Origin: Nanobdellota archaeon
GTDB lineage: Archaea > Nanoarchaeota > Nanoarchaeia > Parvarchaeales > Parvarchaeaceae
Direction: 5' to 3'
Assembly (NCBI GenBank): GCA_021834945.1
Contig: JAKBRA010000026.1
Span: 1-7,801, forward strand
DNA length: 7,801 bases
Both the position numbers and the translations under genes were made by a program. Under the pieces are notes generated by a model. That model saw only the letters and a program-made list of their open reading frames with translations, did no database searches and had not been told where the DNA came from. Shown in pieces: positions 7,088 through 7,801 of this stretch (the stretch's first letter is position 1; every line of letters starts with the position of its first letter).

Positions 7088-7103
7088 CGTTTGTTCGTTT
7101 GTT
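7088..7103. repeat. Tandem 8-bp repeat abutting the transporter TATA box
   Basis: CGTTTGTT occurs twice in a row without a gap (7088-7095 and 7096-7103). On the minus strand it reads AACAAACG twice, directly joined to the TATA box. It covers the B-recognition-element position, so it could be a regulator site or part of the core promoter. Two short copies in AT-rich DNA could also be chance. Confidence 0.5.
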
Positions 7104-7119
7104 AGATACGATTAAAAAG

Positions 7120-7134
7120 TGATAAATTTTATCA
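7120..7134. promoter_or_regulatory. Perfect 15-bp palindrome, candidate operator
   Basis: TGATAAA and TTTATCA form a perfect inverted repeat around a single central T at 7127. It lies near the middle of the 130-base gap between the two divergent operons and ends 6 bases before the candidate TATA box of the rightward operon. Its size and symmetry suit a dimeric helix-turn-helix regulator able to control both sides. No regulator gene is in the window. It is too small and AT-rich to be a terminator hairpin for either gene. Confidence 0.4.
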
Positions 7135-7140
7135 AGTTAA

Positions 7141-7148
7141 TTAAATAC
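7141..7148 (+). promoter_or_regulatory. Candidate TATA box of the rightward operon
   Basis: This reads TTAAATAC, the same octamer as in front of lhr. It is centred about 38 bases before the ATG at 7183, predicting a leader of around ten bases. A second AT-rich candidate around 7153-7160 would give a leaderless transcript instead. No Shine-Dalgarno is seen, which slightly favours the second choice. Confidence 0.35.
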
Positions 7149-7182
7149 AAACTATTAATATGCATACTTAATTTATTTTGAT

Positions 7183-7542
7183 ATGACTAAGCCGTTAAAG
7201 ATATATATTGCTGGTCCGTACACTCCGAGCGGTTCTGAAATTGCAGATGCAGCAAGGGTTGCAAACAACAACGTTGCAAAGGCATTGGACACTGCAGTAA
7301 AATTGATATCCCTCGGCCATATTCCTTTAGTGCCGGTCCTTCACCATTACATCAGAATACATTCAGAAAAGCCGATTCCATCGGAATATTTCTGGCAGTA
7401 CGATTTGGCATTACTTAGAGAATCGGATGCGTTCTTTTACCTTGGAAAATCGGCCGGAGTGGACAAGGAATTGGAAGAGTTTAAGAGAATAAATCCAGAT
7501 GGAAAAATATTCTATTCTATTGGTGATGTTGAAAGTGCATAA
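7183..7542 (+). CDS. Nucleoside 2-deoxyribosyltransferase-like protein (DUF4406 / DNPH1-like superfamily)
   Basis: This 119-residue soluble protein belongs to the fold that breaks or exchanges N-glycosidic bonds of deoxynucleosides and deoxynucleotides. The first strand and nucleotide-binding turn read I-Y-I-A-G-P-Y-T at 7-14. A segment Y-D-L-A-L-L carries an Asp at 74, and S-A-G-V-D-K-E-L at 90-97 carries Glu96. From memory these line up with the Q-D-L and S-x-G-V-x-x-E-L segments of DNPH1/RCL, where the Asp and Glu are at the active site. H46 and the HH pair at 54-55 resemble DUF4406 proteins. It may act as a deoxyribosyltransferase or as a deoxynucleotide N-hydrolase releasing deoxyribose-5-phosphate. 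The latter would feed the deoC that starts 2 bases after its stop. It has no signal peptide or membrane segment. It is divergent from the transporter operon. The superfamily is fairly sure; the reaction is not. Confidence 0.75.
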   Translation: MTKPLKIYIAGPYTPSGSEIADAARVANNNVAKALDTAVKLISLGHIPLVPVLHHYIRIHSEKPIPSEYFWQYDLALLRESDAFFYLGKSAGVDKELEEFKRINPDGKIFYSIGDVESA

Positions 7543-7544
7543 GT

Positions 7545-7801
7545 ATGGAAGAAGCGCAGATAAGCAAAATAATGGGGATGGTGGATCACACTCTGCTTAA
7601 ACCTTACGCATCCGAAAAGGAAATAAAGAAGCTTATAGATGAAGCAAGCCAATTAAAAACCTATTCGGTATGCATAAACCCCCTTTTTGCAAGATCTGCC
7701 AGGCGGTACATAACAAACAAAGGTTATGGATTGAAGATAACTGCAGTCGTTGACTTTCCATTCGGCGCTTTCTCCACAAAGGGGAGGGCAAAGATGCTAA
7801 A
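7545..7801 (+). CDS. deoC: Deoxyribose-phosphate aldolase, copy 2 (partial, cut by window edge)
   Basis: The frame opens at ATG 7545, 2 bases after the preceding stop, and gives 85 residues before the edge. It carries the canonical N-terminal motif V-D-H-T-L-L-K-P at 13-20, S-V-C-I-N-P at 41-46 and the strand A-V-V-D-F-P-F-G-A at 67-75, all typical of DeoC. Both catalytic lysines and the active-site Asp lie beyond the window, so activity cannot be checked. By eye about 36 of 77 aligned residues match copy 1, including V-D-H, A-S-E and L-I-D-E-A, so the two are clear paralogs. No good Shine-Dalgarno is at normal distance (GGTGAT ends 17 bases before the ATG), so translation is probably coupled to the preceding small gene. 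It would use deoxyribose-5-phosphate as copy 1 does, and it is the more conventional of the two. Confidence 0.9.
   Translation, partial: MEEAQISKIMGMVDHTLLKPYASEKEIKKLIDEASQLKTYSVCINPLFARSARRYITNKGYGLKITAVVDFPFGAFSTKGRAKML

Noticed and set aside
7159..7166. TATGCATA 8-bp palindrome upstream of the 7183 gene
   Set aside because: It is short and made of bases expected in AT-rich promoter DNA, and symmetry does not extend beyond 8 bases; the 15-bp palindrome is a far better operator candidate.

Overview
The window reads as a piece of an AT-rich archaeal chromosome. The evidence is an Lhr-type large helicase, short TATA-box promoters (TTTAAATA-like) placed about 25-32 bases before start codons that have no Shine-Dalgarno, and heavy use of ATA (Ile) and AGA/AGG (Arg) codons. 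The genes could fit a Thermoplasmata-like or small-genome (Micrarchaeota/ARMAN-like) acidophile, but nothing here fixes the lineage. Coding density is very high. No gap between genes exceeds about 130 bases, so there is no gene-poor stretch of 300 bases. I see no rRNA, tRNA, CRISPR, insertion sequence or integrase.

Left part (1-4806), nucleic-acid and modification enzymes. A probable gene running off the left edge starts inside the 3' end of an lhr-type helicase gene (minus strand). A class I SAM-dependent methyltransferase gene lies just upstream of lhr on the same strand. Back to back with it, across only 43 bases holding two opposed TATA boxes, is a DEAD-box RNA helicase gene (plus strand) whose core motif reads DEVD and which ends in a basic, Asn/Arg/Gly-rich tail.

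Right part (4883-7801), an apparent deoxyribose-phosphate module. Two divergent transcription units share a 130-base control region. Leftward runs an MFS transporter of the sugar-acid (anion:cation symporter-like) type followed, 13 bases later and behind a clear Shine-Dalgarno, by a complete deoxyribose-phosphate aldolase gene (deoC copy 1). Rightward runs a small protein of the nucleoside 2-deoxyribosyltransferase / deoxynucleotide N-hydrolase superfamily (DUF4406-like), followed 2 bases after its stop by a second deoC that is cut by the window edge. The control region carries a perfect 15-bp palindrome and a tandem 8-bp repeat abutting the transporter TATA box.

The simplest reading is that the small enzyme cleaves a deoxynucleotide or deoxynucleoside, giving deoxyribose(-5-phosphate). 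DeoC would then split the phosphate into acetaldehyde and glyceraldehyde-3-phosphate, and the transporter would bring in a related substrate. The enzyme families are visible in the sequence; the joint pathway is inference.
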